NCBI GenBank assembly: GCA_039930045.1
Contig: JBDSQB010000016.1
Coordinates: 310,001 to 374,000, forward strand
DNA length: 64,000 nucleotides
Origin: Chthoniobacterales bacterium
GTDB taxonomy: Bacteria > Verrucomicrobiota > Verrucomicrobiia > Chthoniobacterales > DASVRZ01
Direction: 5' to 3'
The notes beneath the pieces were generated by a model that worked only from the letters and a program-made list of their open reading frames with translations, was not told the origin of the DNA and ran no database searches. Made by a program: the position numbers and the translations under genes. Of the stretch, positions 38,975 through 47,217 are shown in pieces (the stretch's first letter is position 1; every line of letters begins with the position of its first letter).

Positions 38975-39757
38975 ATGCGGACACTTTCCTTTTTTCTCAT
39001 CCTCCTCTGCGGCCTTGCCTCTTGTGCGAAGAAACCCGAGGCCGCCAAGCCGATCGTGATTGGGATGGAACTCAACTTTCCGCCGTTTGAAATGAAGACG
39101 CCCGCAGGCGAGCCGAGCGGCGTGAGCGTGGATCTGGCGCAGGCGATGTCGCAGTTTCTCGGTCGCAAAATTCAGATCGAAGACATGCCGTTCGACGCGC
39201 TCATTCCATCGCTCAAGACTGGCAAGATCGACCTCATTCTTTCCTCCATGACGCGCACTGAGGAACGCGCGCAGTCGATTGATTTCTCCGATCCGTATCT
39301 GAGCACCGGCGTCTCGATTCTGGCGGGCAAAAACTCGGGCATTAACAGCGTCGCCGACCTCGATCAACCCGCCCGAACCATCGCGGTGAAGAAGGGGACC
39401 ACGAGCCACATCTACGCGACGGAGCATCTAAAAAAGGCGAAGGTGCTCGTCTTCGATAACGATGGAACTGGAGTCCTCGAAGTGACGCAGGGCAAGGCCG
39501 ATGCGTTCCTCTACGACCAGATGTCGATCTATCAATATTACAAAAAAAATCCCATGACCACGAAGGCGATCCTGGAGCCGTTTCAGAAGGAGAACTGGGC
39601 CATCGGCATCCGCAAAGACAACGACGCGTTGCGTAAAGACGTCAATCGTTTCCTGGCGGATTTCAAAGCTAGAAAAGGCTTCGACGCCCTCGGTGACAAG
39701 TATCTCGGCGAAGACAAGAAAGCCTTCGCAGCGATGGGGTTCCCGTTTTACTTCTAA
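38975..39757 (+). CDS. Polar amino-acid ABC transporter substrate-binding lipoprotein
   Basis: This 260-residue member of solute-binding family 3 has a lipoprotein signal (MRTLSFFLILLCGLASC, lipidation at Cys17). The mature part starts VIGMELNFPPFEM and contains GVSVDLAQAM, DLILSSMTRTEERAQSIDFS and YLSTGVSI. These match binding proteins for glutamine- or arginine-like amino acids. A permease and ATPase of the same class are not in this window; the adjacent DppD-like ATPase is of a different class and points the other way. The final FPFYF end is short and hydrophobic. Function call good, substrate open. Confidence 0.88.
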   Translation: MRTLSFFLILLCGLASCAKKPEAAKPIVIGMELNFPPFEMKTPAGEPSGVSVDLAQAMSQFLGRKIQIEDMPFDALIPSLKTGKIDLILSSMTRTEERAQSIDFSDPYLSTGVSILAGKNSGINSVADLDQPARTIAVKKGTTSHIYATEHLKKAKVLVFDNDGTGVLEVTQGKADAFLYDQMSIYQYYKKNPMTTKAILEPFQKENWAIGIRKDNDALRKDVNRFLADFKARKGFDALGDKYLGEDKKAFAAMGFPFYF

Positions 39758-39812
39758 CTACCTTGCGGGTTGTTAAGCTTGCAGAGTATGAGAGGACTAG
39801 CGAACTGACATA

Positions 39813-39970
39813 GACCCGTTGGGGTCGGCATATCTATAGACAATCGAGTTTCAGTTCAATCAGGTCCGTAGGACCGGCATCGTCTAGCTTGAGGAATTCC
39901 AATGTCGCACCTGCGGCGCTCAAGTATTTTTTCTAGCTTGCTGCTATAGATATTAGGCTCCCACGGAGCC
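39813..39970. repeat. Cluster of short REP-like hairpins with TATCTATAG words
   Basis: The 261-base gap between the binding-protein gene and the exonuclease gene holds four small hairpins: GACCC-GTTG-GGGTC at 39813, GGTCC-GTA-GGACC at 39863, a wobble-paired one near 39906-39918 and GGCTC-CCACG-GAGCC at 39956. TATCTATAG at 39831-39839 and CTATAGATA at 39944-39952 are exact inverses. The outer units thus read, in opposite directions, as hairpin with a CCGT-GGG core, three or four bases, then ATATCTATAG. This looks like two facing copies of a small dispersed repeat. Confidence 0.65.
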
Positions 39971-40018
39971 ATTAGCTGCGTTATGTGCGATTCCGAGTCG
40001 CTACCGTTAGGTTTCTCC

Positions 40019-40561
40019 CTAACTCCACTCGACCGGGAACGATTTCTTCTGGTTGAACTTGTCGTGGTAGTGGCACTTCTTGTTTTCCACTCCGTATTCG
40101 TGGACCATTTTGGTGACCTTCACGTCGAAGCAGCAATACTCGGCGATGTCGTGGATGCGGCCTTCTTTCCACCACTTGAGGGCGTCCATGCCGTCGGCGG
40201 TTTTGCCGACTCCGAGCGAGGCTTCGGCCAGTGAGTCGAGCTTCACGCGGTGGCCGAGTTTTTCCTCCACCGTCACTAACATATCGAGCGTGCGGCATTG
40301 GTCGGGCAGGTCGAGGATGGTGTAGCCCATGAGGACTTCGTAGTCGAAGCTGATGACGTTGAAGCCGACGACGAGATCGGCGCGGATGAGTTGTTGGATG
40401 AGTTCGTTGACGTTGCGTTCCTGATAGATGCGATACTCGCCGAGCTTCGTGCTGTAAGTGACGCCGATGGACATGCCCATGTCGCGCTTGCGGTCCCAGC
40501 CGCCGGCGTCGTTGGCGGTGCGGCGGGTTTCCAGATCGAAGTAAACGATGTCGCGACTCAT
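40019..40561 (-). CDS. RNase H-fold 3'-5' exonuclease-like protein
   Basis: The 180 residues have a DEDD-type layout: Asp9 and Glu11 in YFDLETRR, an N-x-x-x-FD motif in VVGFNVISFDYEVL, and a late Asp in EYCCFDVKVTK. Proteins of this kind (YprB-like) are found alone or beside helicases; this one is free-standing. It probably trims single-stranded DNA or RNA. It starts three bases after the nitroreductase gene and is the last of a three-gene unit (ABC ATPase, nitroreductase, exonuclease). No partner helicase is adjacent. Confidence 0.78.
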   Translation of the reverse strand: MSRDIVYFDLETRRTANDAGGWDRKRDMGMSIGVTYSTKLGEYRIYQERNVNELIQQLIRADLVVGFNVISFDYEVLMGYTILDLPDQCRTLDMLVTVEEKLGHRVKLDSLAEASLGVGKTADGMDALKWWKEGRIHDIAEYCCFDVKVTKMVHEYGVENKKCHYHDKFNQKKSFPVEWS

Positions 40562-40564
40562 CCC

Positions 40565-41215
40565 TTAAATATGCAGGACGACTTCGCTCGCTGGAAAGCG
40601 AACTTTCGGCACCGCGGCATATTTATCGGACGCGGCCCGGTAACCGACGGTGCAGGTGACGACCGAGCGGAGTCCCATGGTATTGAGGCCGAGGATCTCG
40701 TCGTATTTCGCGGGATCGAAACCTTCCATCGGGCAAGTGTCGATGCCAAGGAGCGCGGCGGAAGTCATCAAATTTCCCAGCGCGATGTAGGCCTGGCGCG
40801 TGATCCAATCCTTCACAGTGAGTCCAAACGGCGGGTCGGCGATGAAGTTCAAGATCACGTTTCTGTAGCCTGCGAGAGATTCCACTGGAACTCCTCTGGC
40901 GGCGGCGGTGTGCTCGATAAACGTATGCACATGGGCGTCTTCGAGTTCCGTCTTCACAGCAAAAACGACGACGTGTGAGGCATCAGCAAGCTGGCGCTGA
41001 CCCCACGAAACGGGCACGAGCGAGTCCTTCACCGCCTGGTCGGTGATGATGATAAATTTCCACGGCTGCAAACCGAACGACGAGGGCGTGAGGATGAGCG
41101 ATTGCTCCAGCGCGGCCCAGTCCGCGTCGCGGACTTTGCGGGTGGAGTCGAAGTTTTTCGTGGCGTAACGCCAGTTGAGAGACGCGAGAAGAGTGTCGGC
41201 GGTGATGGTTTGCAT
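40565..41215 (-). CDS. NAD(P)H-dependent nitroreductase-family oxidoreductase
   Basis: This 216-residue flavin oxidoreductase resembles NfsB. It begins ADTLLASLNWRYATKNFDST, then has LTPSSFGLQPWKFIIIT, the usual FMN and dimer-interface pieces. YIALGNLMTSAALLGIDTCP and the C-terminal VTCTVGYRA follow. It should reduce quinones or nitro compounds with an FMN cofactor; the natural substrate is not deducible. The start at 41215 fits the family; ten upstream codons of the longer frame are unlikely. The ABC ATPase ends 26 bases upstream and the exonuclease starts three bases downstream. Confidence 0.88.
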   Translation of the reverse strand: MQTITADTLLASLNWRYATKNFDSTRKVRDADWAALEQSLILTPSSFGLQPWKFIIITDQAVKDSLVPVSWGQRQLADASHVVVFAVKTELEDAHVHTFIEHTAAARGVPVESLAGYRNVILNFIADPPFGLTVKDWITRQAYIALGNLMTSAALLGIDTCPMEGFDPAKYDEILGLNTMGLRSVVTCTVGYRAASDKYAAVPKVRFPASEVVLHI

Positions 41216-41241
41216 GGTTGATGATACGAATGAAACTGGGA

Positions 41242-42222
41242 TCACAGTTTCTGCTGTTCGGCAAAAACTTCGCCGATTACGTCCTCAATGGGCACTTCGC
41301 CGACGCCGAAATCGGAGATCGGCAGACGTTCCAAGAGTTGGCGGCAAACGAGCGTCACTTGATCCTTCGGCACGCGCAGGCTGGCCGTGCCGGGCGCACC
41401 CTCGATGACGGTGCCGTAGGCGGAAAGGTCGTGCTTCGCGCCGTCGGAGAAGGTGAGCGTAAGGATTTTGTAACTCGCAAACCGGTCCACGATGGACTCC
41501 AGCGGGCCGTCGAAAAACAATTTCCCGTGGTCGATGATTAGCACGCGGCTGCAAAGTTCCTCGATGTCCTGCATGTAATGGCTGGTCAGGATCGTGGTGA
41601 TTTTTCGATCACGATTGTAATAGCGGAGAAACTCACGCACTTTTTTCTGGCTGATGACGTCGAGGCCGATGGTCGGTTCATCGAGAAACAAAATGCGCGG
41701 CTGATGGAGCAGGGCGGCGATGAGTTCCATTTTCATGCGTTCGCCGAGACTGAGTTCGCGCACCATGATGTTCAGCTTGTCCTTCACATCGAGCAGCTCA
41801 GTGAGTTCGTCCACCGTGCGTTGAAACTGGGCCGTCTCAATGCCGTAGATTGCGCGATTGAGTTCCAGCGATTCGCGCGCCGGCAAATCCCACCAGAGGG
41901 CGTTTTTTTGCCCGAGGAGCAGCGCAAACTGCCGCTTCAACGCATCCTGCCGCAGCCACGGCGTAAACCCGAGCACGGTGGCCGTGCCGCTGCTCGGATG
42001 GAGCAGGCCGGCAAGCATTTTCAGCACTGTCGTTTTCCCCGCGCCATTGGGCCCGAGAAATCCGACAAACTCGCCTTCCTCAATCGAAAACGACACATCG
42101 CGCGCGGCGTAAAGTTCCTCGTATTCGCGGTGAAAAAGCCCCTGCACCGCACCCTTCAGACCGGGGACTTTCTTGTAAGTGCGATAGGCTTTGGTGAGGC
42201 CCGTGGCCTGGATGGCAGACAT
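41242..42222 (-). CDS. ABC-2 type transporter ATP-binding protein
   Basis: This 326-residue ATPase has Walker A LGPNGAGKTTVLKML, signature VRELSLGERMKMELI, Walker B ILFLDEPTIGLD, and the C-terminal extension of export-type ABC-2 ATPases (SYKILTLTFSDGAKH onwards). The start MSAIQATGLTKAYR at 42222 was chosen; the longer frame reaches into the MoxR gene region. It should drive export of a small molecule or polysaccharide, but the permease that normally follows is absent: the next gene is a nitroreductase. The divergent MoxR gene begins 103 bases away. Confidence 0.88.
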   Translation of the reverse strand: MSAIQATGLTKAYRTYKKVPGLKGAVQGLFHREYEELYAARDVSFSIEEGEFVGFLGPNGAGKTTVLKMLAGLLHPSSGTATVLGFTPWLRQDALKRQFALLLGQKNALWWDLPARESLELNRAIYGIETAQFQRTVDELTELLDVKDKLNIMVRELSLGERMKMELIAALLHQPRILFLDEPTIGLDVISQKKVREFLRYYNRDRKITTILTSHYMQDIEELCSRVLIIDHGKLFFDGPLESIVDRFASYKILTLTFSDGAKHDLSAYGTVIEGAPGTASLRVPKDQVTLVCRQLLERLPISDFGVGEVPIEDVIGEVFAEQQKL

Positions 42223-42325
42223 GTCGCCACTAGATAAACGACATCGCGGCGTCCGACAACCCGCTTCCCGAGAAAGCATTTCGCTGCGCGGCACGCACGT
42301 TGCTCTTTACGGATGGGGAATTTCG

Positions 42326-43273
42326 GTGACTGTGTCGGCACCGGCGTTCCCCAAACAAATTGTGAGACCTAAAATAGACGAACTCGTGGCCCAGCTCGGG
42401 CAAATCATTGTCGGCAAGGAGCAGCAGCTTCGCCTCGCCATCGCCTGCATTCTCGCCCGCGGCCATCTTCTCATCGAGGACGTTCCGGGCGTGGGAAAAA
42501 CGACGCTCTCGCAGGCCATCGCGTTCTCCCTCGGGCTGGCCTTTCGCCGCATCCAGTTTACCAGCGATCTGCTGCCCGCCGACATCCTCGGCAACTCTAT
42601 TTTCGACCGCGAAACGAATCGCTTCGTCTTCCATCGCGGCCCAATTTTTTCCAACCTAATCCTCATCGACGAGGTCAATCGTGCTACGCCGAAGACGCAG
42701 AGCGCACTCCTTGAGGCGATGGAGGAGAATCAAGTCTCACTCGACGGCCTGACCCATCCGCTGCCGAAGCCATTTTTCGTCATCGCCACGCAAAATCCCA
42801 CGAATCAGATCGGCACATTTCCGCTGCCCGAGTCGCAGTTGGATCGCTTTATGATGCGCATCCATCTCGGCTTTCCCGACCGCGAGCGCGAGCGCGAAAT
42901 GCTCCTCGGCGGCGACCGCCGGCTCATGACGAAACAACTCAAACCCGTCTTTCCCATCGAGACGTTGGTGGATCTCCAGGAGAAAGCCGCCGCCGTTCAC
43001 GTCGCCCCGGCTTTGCTGGATTATTTGCTGAACATTTTCCAGGCCACCCGTGAGCGGCATCGAACTGGACTCAGCCCACGCGCCGGTCTCTCTATGCTCG
43101 CCGCCGCGCGCGCCTGGGCCTTTATTCAAGGCCGCGATCTCGTGCTACCCGAGGACGTGCAGGCGATTGCCATGTCCGTGATGGCGCATCGTCTGGGCGA
43201 TGACTCGGGTGTGGTCGGCGAGCAGGGCCAGTCGCTCGCCCGTGAAATCCTCGAAACCGTTCCCGTGGATTAA
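42326..43273 (+). CDS. MoxR-type AAA+ ATPase
   Basis: This 315-residue AAA+ protein has GQIIVGKEQQLRLAIACIL, Walker A EDVPGVGKTTL, Walker B NLILIDEVNRA, EENQVSLDG and the sensor region FVIATQNPTNQIGTFPLPE, all typical of MoxR. The GTG at 42326 is preferred because GGGGAA lies seven bases before it and the length then matches the family; earlier in-frame codons overlap the divergent ABC gene. MoxR ATPases act as chaperones for proteins with von Willebrand or DUF58 domains. The following DUF58 and transglutaminase genes form the standard three-gene set with it. Confidence 0.93.
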   Translation: MTVSAPAFPKQIVRPKIDELVAQLGQIIVGKEQQLRLAIACILARGHLLIEDVPGVGKTTLSQAIAFSLGLAFRRIQFTSDLLPADILGNSIFDRETNRFVFHRGPIFSNLILIDEVNRATPKTQSALLEAMEENQVSLDGLTHPLPKPFFVIATQNPTNQIGTFPLPESQLDRFMMRIHLGFPDREREREMLLGGDRRLMTKQLKPVFPIETLVDLQEKAAAVHVAPALLDYLLNIFQATRERHRTGLSPRAGLSMLAAARAWAFIQGRDLVLPEDVQAIAMSVMAHRLGDDSGVVGEQGQSLAREILETVPVD

Positions 43274-43287
43274 CGGAGATTTCCGCC

Positions 43288-44142
43288 ATGCCGACGCGTC
43301 ACTTGGTGAGCCTCTTCGCGGTCTTGATCGCCGTCGGGTACGCGGCCGTGAGTCAGGGAAACGGCCCGGCATATCTGCCGGCGTATGCGCTGATTTCGCT
43401 CTTACTCGTGTCTTGGCTGCACAACCGCGCGAACGTCCAGCAACTCGAGCTCACCACCCATCGCGAGGCCCATGGTTTCGCGGGCGCCGTCCTGCTCCTG
43501 CCTTTCAAGCTCGCCAACAAAAAGAAGCGCTTAAAGTTTGGCCTGCAACTCACCACGACGCTTGGTGGCAGCGCCAGCGTTGGCAAACTCGAAACCGAAA
43601 TCGAGGGCGCGATCAGCGTTCCCAATCTACAGCGCGGGGTGCATCGGGTGAATCAATTGGAAGTCGCCAGTATTTTTCCGCTGGCCGTCTTTCGGGCAAG
43701 ATCACGGCACCCAGTTTCCTGCACCTGCTATGTGTATCCCGAACCCATTGGAGAGCGGGAAATTCCCCTCGGCGGCGGAGTTGGCACTCCTGAGAAAAAG
43801 GGCGAACGAATCAGCGGCGACGATTTCGCCGGCGTCCGCAATTACCTCGTCGGCGAGTCGCAGCGGCACATCGATTGGAAAGCCGTCGCGCGCGGCCAGC
43901 CGATGATGATCAAGCAATTTGAATCCACTTCGCAGCAGGAAATCTGGCTGAGCAACAACAGCCTGCGCTCGCTCGATCTGGAGTCGCAGCTTTCCCAAAT
44001 GGCGCGCTGGATCATGCAAAGTGAGCGGGCTGGTTTGCGCTACGGGTTGCAGTGGAATGGAACTCGCATCGCGCCCGGTCAGGGCAACACGCACTACCAT
44101 CGCTGCCTGCGCGAGCTGGCCGCCGTGCCTTCGGTAAAATGA
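43288..44142 (+). CDS. DUF58-domain protein
   Basis: The 284 residues include two N-terminal membrane helices (about 5-45), a beta-rich middle and the DUF58 core GDDFAGVRNYLVGESQRHIDWKAVARG, whose R-x-Y and DW-K-x-x-A motif is diagnostic. The function of the family is not settled, and it is regularly found between MoxR and a TgpA-like transglutaminase, as here. It starts 14 bases after the MoxR stop, and its own stop overlaps the next start (ATGA). The set probably serves envelope protein maturation. Confidence 0.9.
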   Translation: MPTRHLVSLFAVLIAVGYAAVSQGNGPAYLPAYALISLLLVSWLHNRANVQQLELTTHREAHGFAGAVLLLPFKLANKKKRLKFGLQLTTTLGGSASVGKLETEIEGAISVPNLQRGVHRVNQLEVASIFPLAVFRARSRHPVSCTCYVYPEPIGEREIPLGGGVGTPEKKGERISGDDFAGVRNYLVGESQRHIDWKAVARGQPMMIKQFESTSQQEIWLSNNSLRSLDLESQLSQMARWIMQSERAGLRYGLQWNGTRIAPGQGNTHYHRCLRELAAVPSVK

Positions 44143-46175
44143 AGACAAAATCATTTTACCACCTGCCGCTCTCGTCATTGCAATGGCTGCTCACGGGCCT
44201 CTTTCTGGCTGCGCTGCCGCTCTGGTTTCAGCTTAAGTCGGCGATCATTTTCAGCTTTCTAGGATGTCTCGTTTGGCGCTTTATCTTGGAACGAAAAGGT
44301 CTGAAATGCCCCGGACTTTGGGTGCGTTGCGGCGTCGGCGTCATCGGAGTTCTGATGTTATACGGGCTCAACGGGACTTTGATTGGACTGGAGGCTGGCA
44401 TGGGACTGCTGCTGTTTTTGATCGCGCTCAAAGTCCTCGAAATGCGCACCGAGCGCGAGTTCATGCTCCTCGGTTTTCTGGCGTTTTTCATCCTGCTCAC
44501 CTCGCTCTTTTTCTCTCAGACACTGCTCGTCTGCGTCTATGTCTGCGCCGTTTTTATCGTGCTCACCGCGACCATCGTGCAATTCACCGGAGGTGCGGCG
44601 GAGGGATTTCGGCTGCGTTCGCTCCTGCGTTACACCGGGATGCTGGTCCTGCAAACGCTGCCGCTGGTCGTGCTCTTTTTCGTGTTTCTGCCGCGCATCA
44701 AAGGCGGGAGTTTGCTGCAAATCAACAAACCGAAGGGCGCCCAGTCTGGCATGTCCGAGCAGATCAACCCCGGCAGTTTCGCCGAGCTGGCGCAGAATGA
44801 TGAAGTCGCCTTTCGCGTCGATTTTCCCGATGGCGTGATGCCGCCCTACAACGAGCTTTACTGGCGCGTGGCCGTCTTCACGGATTGCCACGGCCTGAGC
44901 TGGCGCGCCGACAAGCGCGAGCGGCAAAACATCATGGCCAAGCCCCGGCTCACCGGCCCCATCGTCACCCAGCGCATCAGTATGGAACCCCACAGCGGCT
45001 TCTGGGTTTACAGCCTGGATCGTCCGCTCGCTGGATCGGGGCCAGTTTCGATGGTCACGGGAAATGTTTTATCGCTGAATGTGCCGACGCAAGACCGCCT
45101 GAATATCCGGGTCATTTCGCAGTTGGGGAATGATCACACGCCGATGTCGGGCAAGGACCAGGAAGCGCTCACCCAAGTGCCGCCGGACATCGCCCCGCGC
45201 AGCCGGCAGATGGTGAATTCCTGGCTGCAAAAAACGCGGCAGCCGAAGGAACTGGCCGGTCTGGCGCTGGCCTTGTTTCGCAAGGAAAAATTTCGCTACA
45301 CACTGTTGCCGGGAACTTACTCGCCGGATGGTTTGGATGAATTTCTCTTTGATCGGAAACTCGGTTTTTGCGAGCACTACGCGGCGGCCTTTGCGACTTT
45401 GATGCGAATGGCCGGGGTGCCCACGCGAATGGTTGCGGGCTACCACGGCGGCGAGCCCAATCCGTTTAGCAATTACCTCATTGTTCGCCAGGCCGACGCC
45501 CACGCCTGGGTCGAAATCTGGTCGGAAAACGACGGCTGGCAGCGCATCGATCCGGTGGACTCGATCAATCCATTGCGGGTCGATCCAGACACGCCGCTCG
45601 CCTCGCGTTTCCCCGTGGAAACCGCCAGCGGAAATGAAACCGGCACCGGTCGCAACAGCAGCAATCTCGTGCAAAGCCTCCTGCGCGGCGCACGTCTCGG
45701 CTGGGACACAGTCAACTTCCAATGGAATCTACACGTCGTGAGCTACGACCAGGAATCGCAGCGCGACTTCTACAAAGTCCTCGGCATTCGCAGCCTCTTC
45801 TCGTGGCGGCTGATTAGCATCCTACTCGGCGGCATGTTGGCCGTCCTCGGGGTGGTCTGGTTTCTCGTGCGGCAAAAGCCGGAAAAACCGGATCGCTCGC
45901 TCATCTTGTATCGTGAATTTTGCCGATTGCTGGCTCGTCATGGGCTGGCTCGTCATGGGCTGGCTCGTCATCCCAATGAAGGTCCGCTCGACTTCGCCGA
46001 TCGAGTGCGGAATCACTTCCCCGAGCACTCCGAAAAACTGGCCGCCGTCTTCGATCTTTTCATCGGCTTGCGCTATGGCAGCGCCGACTCGCGCCCGCAG
46101 GAACGTCAGATTCAGCTTCTCCTCAAAGAACTCCGCCGCACCCTGCGCCGCACGAAAACACCCATTCGAGTCTGA
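44139..46175 (+). CDS. Membrane transglutaminase-like protein (TgpA family)
   Basis: The 678 residues begin with six or seven membrane helices (to about residue 200). A periplasmic region follows and a transglutaminase-core domain has Cys411 in LGFCEHYAAAF, His455 in ADAHAWVEIW and Asp471 in RIDPVDS, the expected triad. A last helix near 570 and a cytoplasmic tail close the protein. Start at 44139 overlaps the DUF58 stop. In the tail three copies of LARHG are encoded by a 15-base direct repeat. By family it may cross-link or hydrolyse envelope proteins; the exact substrate is unknown. It closes the MoxR operon. Confidence 0.91.
   Translation: MKTKSFYHLPLSSLQWLLTGLFLAALPLWFQLKSAIIFSFLGCLVWRFILERKGLKCPGLWVRCGVGVIGVLMLYGLNGTLIGLEAGMGLLLFLIALKVLEMRTEREFMLLGFLAFFILLTSLFFSQTLLVCVYVCAVFIVLTATIVQFTGGAAEGFRLRSLLRYTGMLVLQTLPLVVLFFVFLPRIKGGSLLQINKPKGAQSGMSEQINPGSFAELAQNDEVAFRVDFPDGVMPPYNELYWRVAVFTDCHGLSWRADKRERQNIMAKPRLTGPIVTQRISMEPHSGFWVYSLDRPLAGSGPVSMVTGNVLSLNVPTQDRLNIRVISQLGNDHTPMSGKDQEALTQVPPDIAPRSRQMVNSWLQKTRQPKELAGLALALFRKEKFRYTLLPGTYSPDGLDEFLFDRKLGFCEHYAAAFATLMRMAGVPTRMVAGYHGGEPNPFSNYLIVRQADAHAWVEIWSENDGWQRIDPVDSINPLRVDPDTPLASRFPVETASGNETGTGRNSSNLVQSLLRGARLGWDTVNFQWNLHVVSYDQESQRDFYKVLGIRSLFSWRLISILLGGMLAVLGVVWFLVRQKPEKPDRSLILYREFCRLLARHGLARHGLARHPNEGPLDFADRVRNHFPEHSEKLAAVFDLFIGLRYGSADSRPQERQIQLLLKELRRTLRRTKTPIRV
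45930..45974 (+). repeat. 15-base triplicate inside the transglutaminase gene
   Basis: CTGGCTCGTCATGGG occurs twice in a row from 45930 and a third time with CCC at its end, to 45974. It encodes repeated LARHG in the cytoplasmic tail and stays in frame, so copy changes would not break the protein. It is probably replication slippage. Confidence 0.9.
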
Positions 46176-46237
46176 CTCGAATTTCTTCGGAAACCGGACT
46201 TGCGCCCGGCGGTTTTGGACACATCATTACCGCTCTT

Positions 46238-47212
46238 ATGTCATCACCCGTCCGCGCTTTCATCGACCACCACTACCGCCACTTCAACGCCGCCTCGCTG
46301 AAAGACGCCGCGCAAGGTTACGAGGCGCATCTCGCCGGCGGTGGGAAAATGATGATCACCCTCGGCGGCGCGATGAGCACAGCCGAACTCGGCCTCTCGC
46401 TTGCGGAGATGATTCGCCAGGACAAAGTCCATCTCATTACCTGCACTGGCGCAAATCTGGAAGAGGACATTTTCAACCTCGTGGCGCACGATTTCTACGA
46501 GCGCGTGCCCAATTATCGCGAACTCACGCCCGCCGACGAGCAGGCACTTCTGGAGCGTCACATGAACCGCGTCACCGATACTTGCATTCCCGAAATGGAG
46601 GCGATGCGCCGCATGGAAACCGCCATGCTCGAAGTCTGGATGGCCGCCGACGCGAAGGGTGAACGCTATTTTCCGCACGAGTTTTTTTATCAGGTTTTGC
46701 GCAGTGGAAAATACGAGGAGCACTATCAGATCGATCCAAAAAATTCCTGGATGCTGGCGGCTGCGGAGAAAAATTTGCCCATCGTCACGCCCGGCTGGGA
46801 AGATTCGACTTTGGGAAATATGTACGCGGCGGCGGTGATTCGCGGCGACGTGAAAAATGTCCATACCGTCCGGACCGGTATCGAATTCATGACCTGGCTC
46901 GCTGAGTTTTACACGCAAATCACCAAGGACACCACGCTCGGAATGTTCCAGATCGGCGGCGGCATTGCGGGCGATTTCCCGATCTGCGTGGTGCCGATGT
47001 TGCACCAGGATTTAGAGCGGACTTCCGTTCCACTCTGGGGCTATTTTTGCCAGATCAGCGATTCCACCACCAGCTACGGCAGCTATTCCGGCGCGGTGCC
47101 GAATGAGAAAATCACTTGGGGAAAACTGGCTCAGGACACGCCGAAATTCATCATCGAAAGCGATGCGACTATTGTGGCCCCGCTGATTTTTGCCTACCTG
47201 CTCGGCTGGTAA
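46238..47212 (+). CDS. Deoxyhypusine synthase-like protein (possible homospermidine synthase)
   Basis: The 324 residues align with the deoxyhypusine synthase fold. They have HYRHFNAASL, GGKMMITLGGAMSTAELG, the NAD-site region LITCTGANLEEDIFNLVAH, and the catalytic lysine motif EKITWGKL with Lys296 in the position of the enzyme-imine lysine. Bacteria have no eIF5A, so the bacterial members are thought to join polyamines, for example spermidine plus putrescine to homospermidine. That is established for some homologues and inferred here. No other polyamine gene is in this window. It lies 62 bases after the transglutaminase gene and converges with a glycosyltransferase. Confidence 0.85.
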   Translation: MSSPVRAFIDHHYRHFNAASLKDAAQGYEAHLAGGGKMMITLGGAMSTAELGLSLAEMIRQDKVHLITCTGANLEEDIFNLVAHDFYERVPNYRELTPADEQALLERHMNRVTDTCIPEMEAMRRMETAMLEVWMAADAKGERYFPHEFFYQVLRSGKYEEHYQIDPKNSWMLAAAEKNLPIVTPGWEDSTLGNMYAAAVIRGDVKNVHTVRTGIEFMTWLAEFYTQITKDTTLGMFQIGGGIAGDFPICVVPMLHQDLERTSVPLWGYFCQISDSTTSYGSYSGAVPNEKITWGKLAQDTPKFIIESDATIVAPLIFAYLLGW

Positions 47213-47217
47213 AAAAC

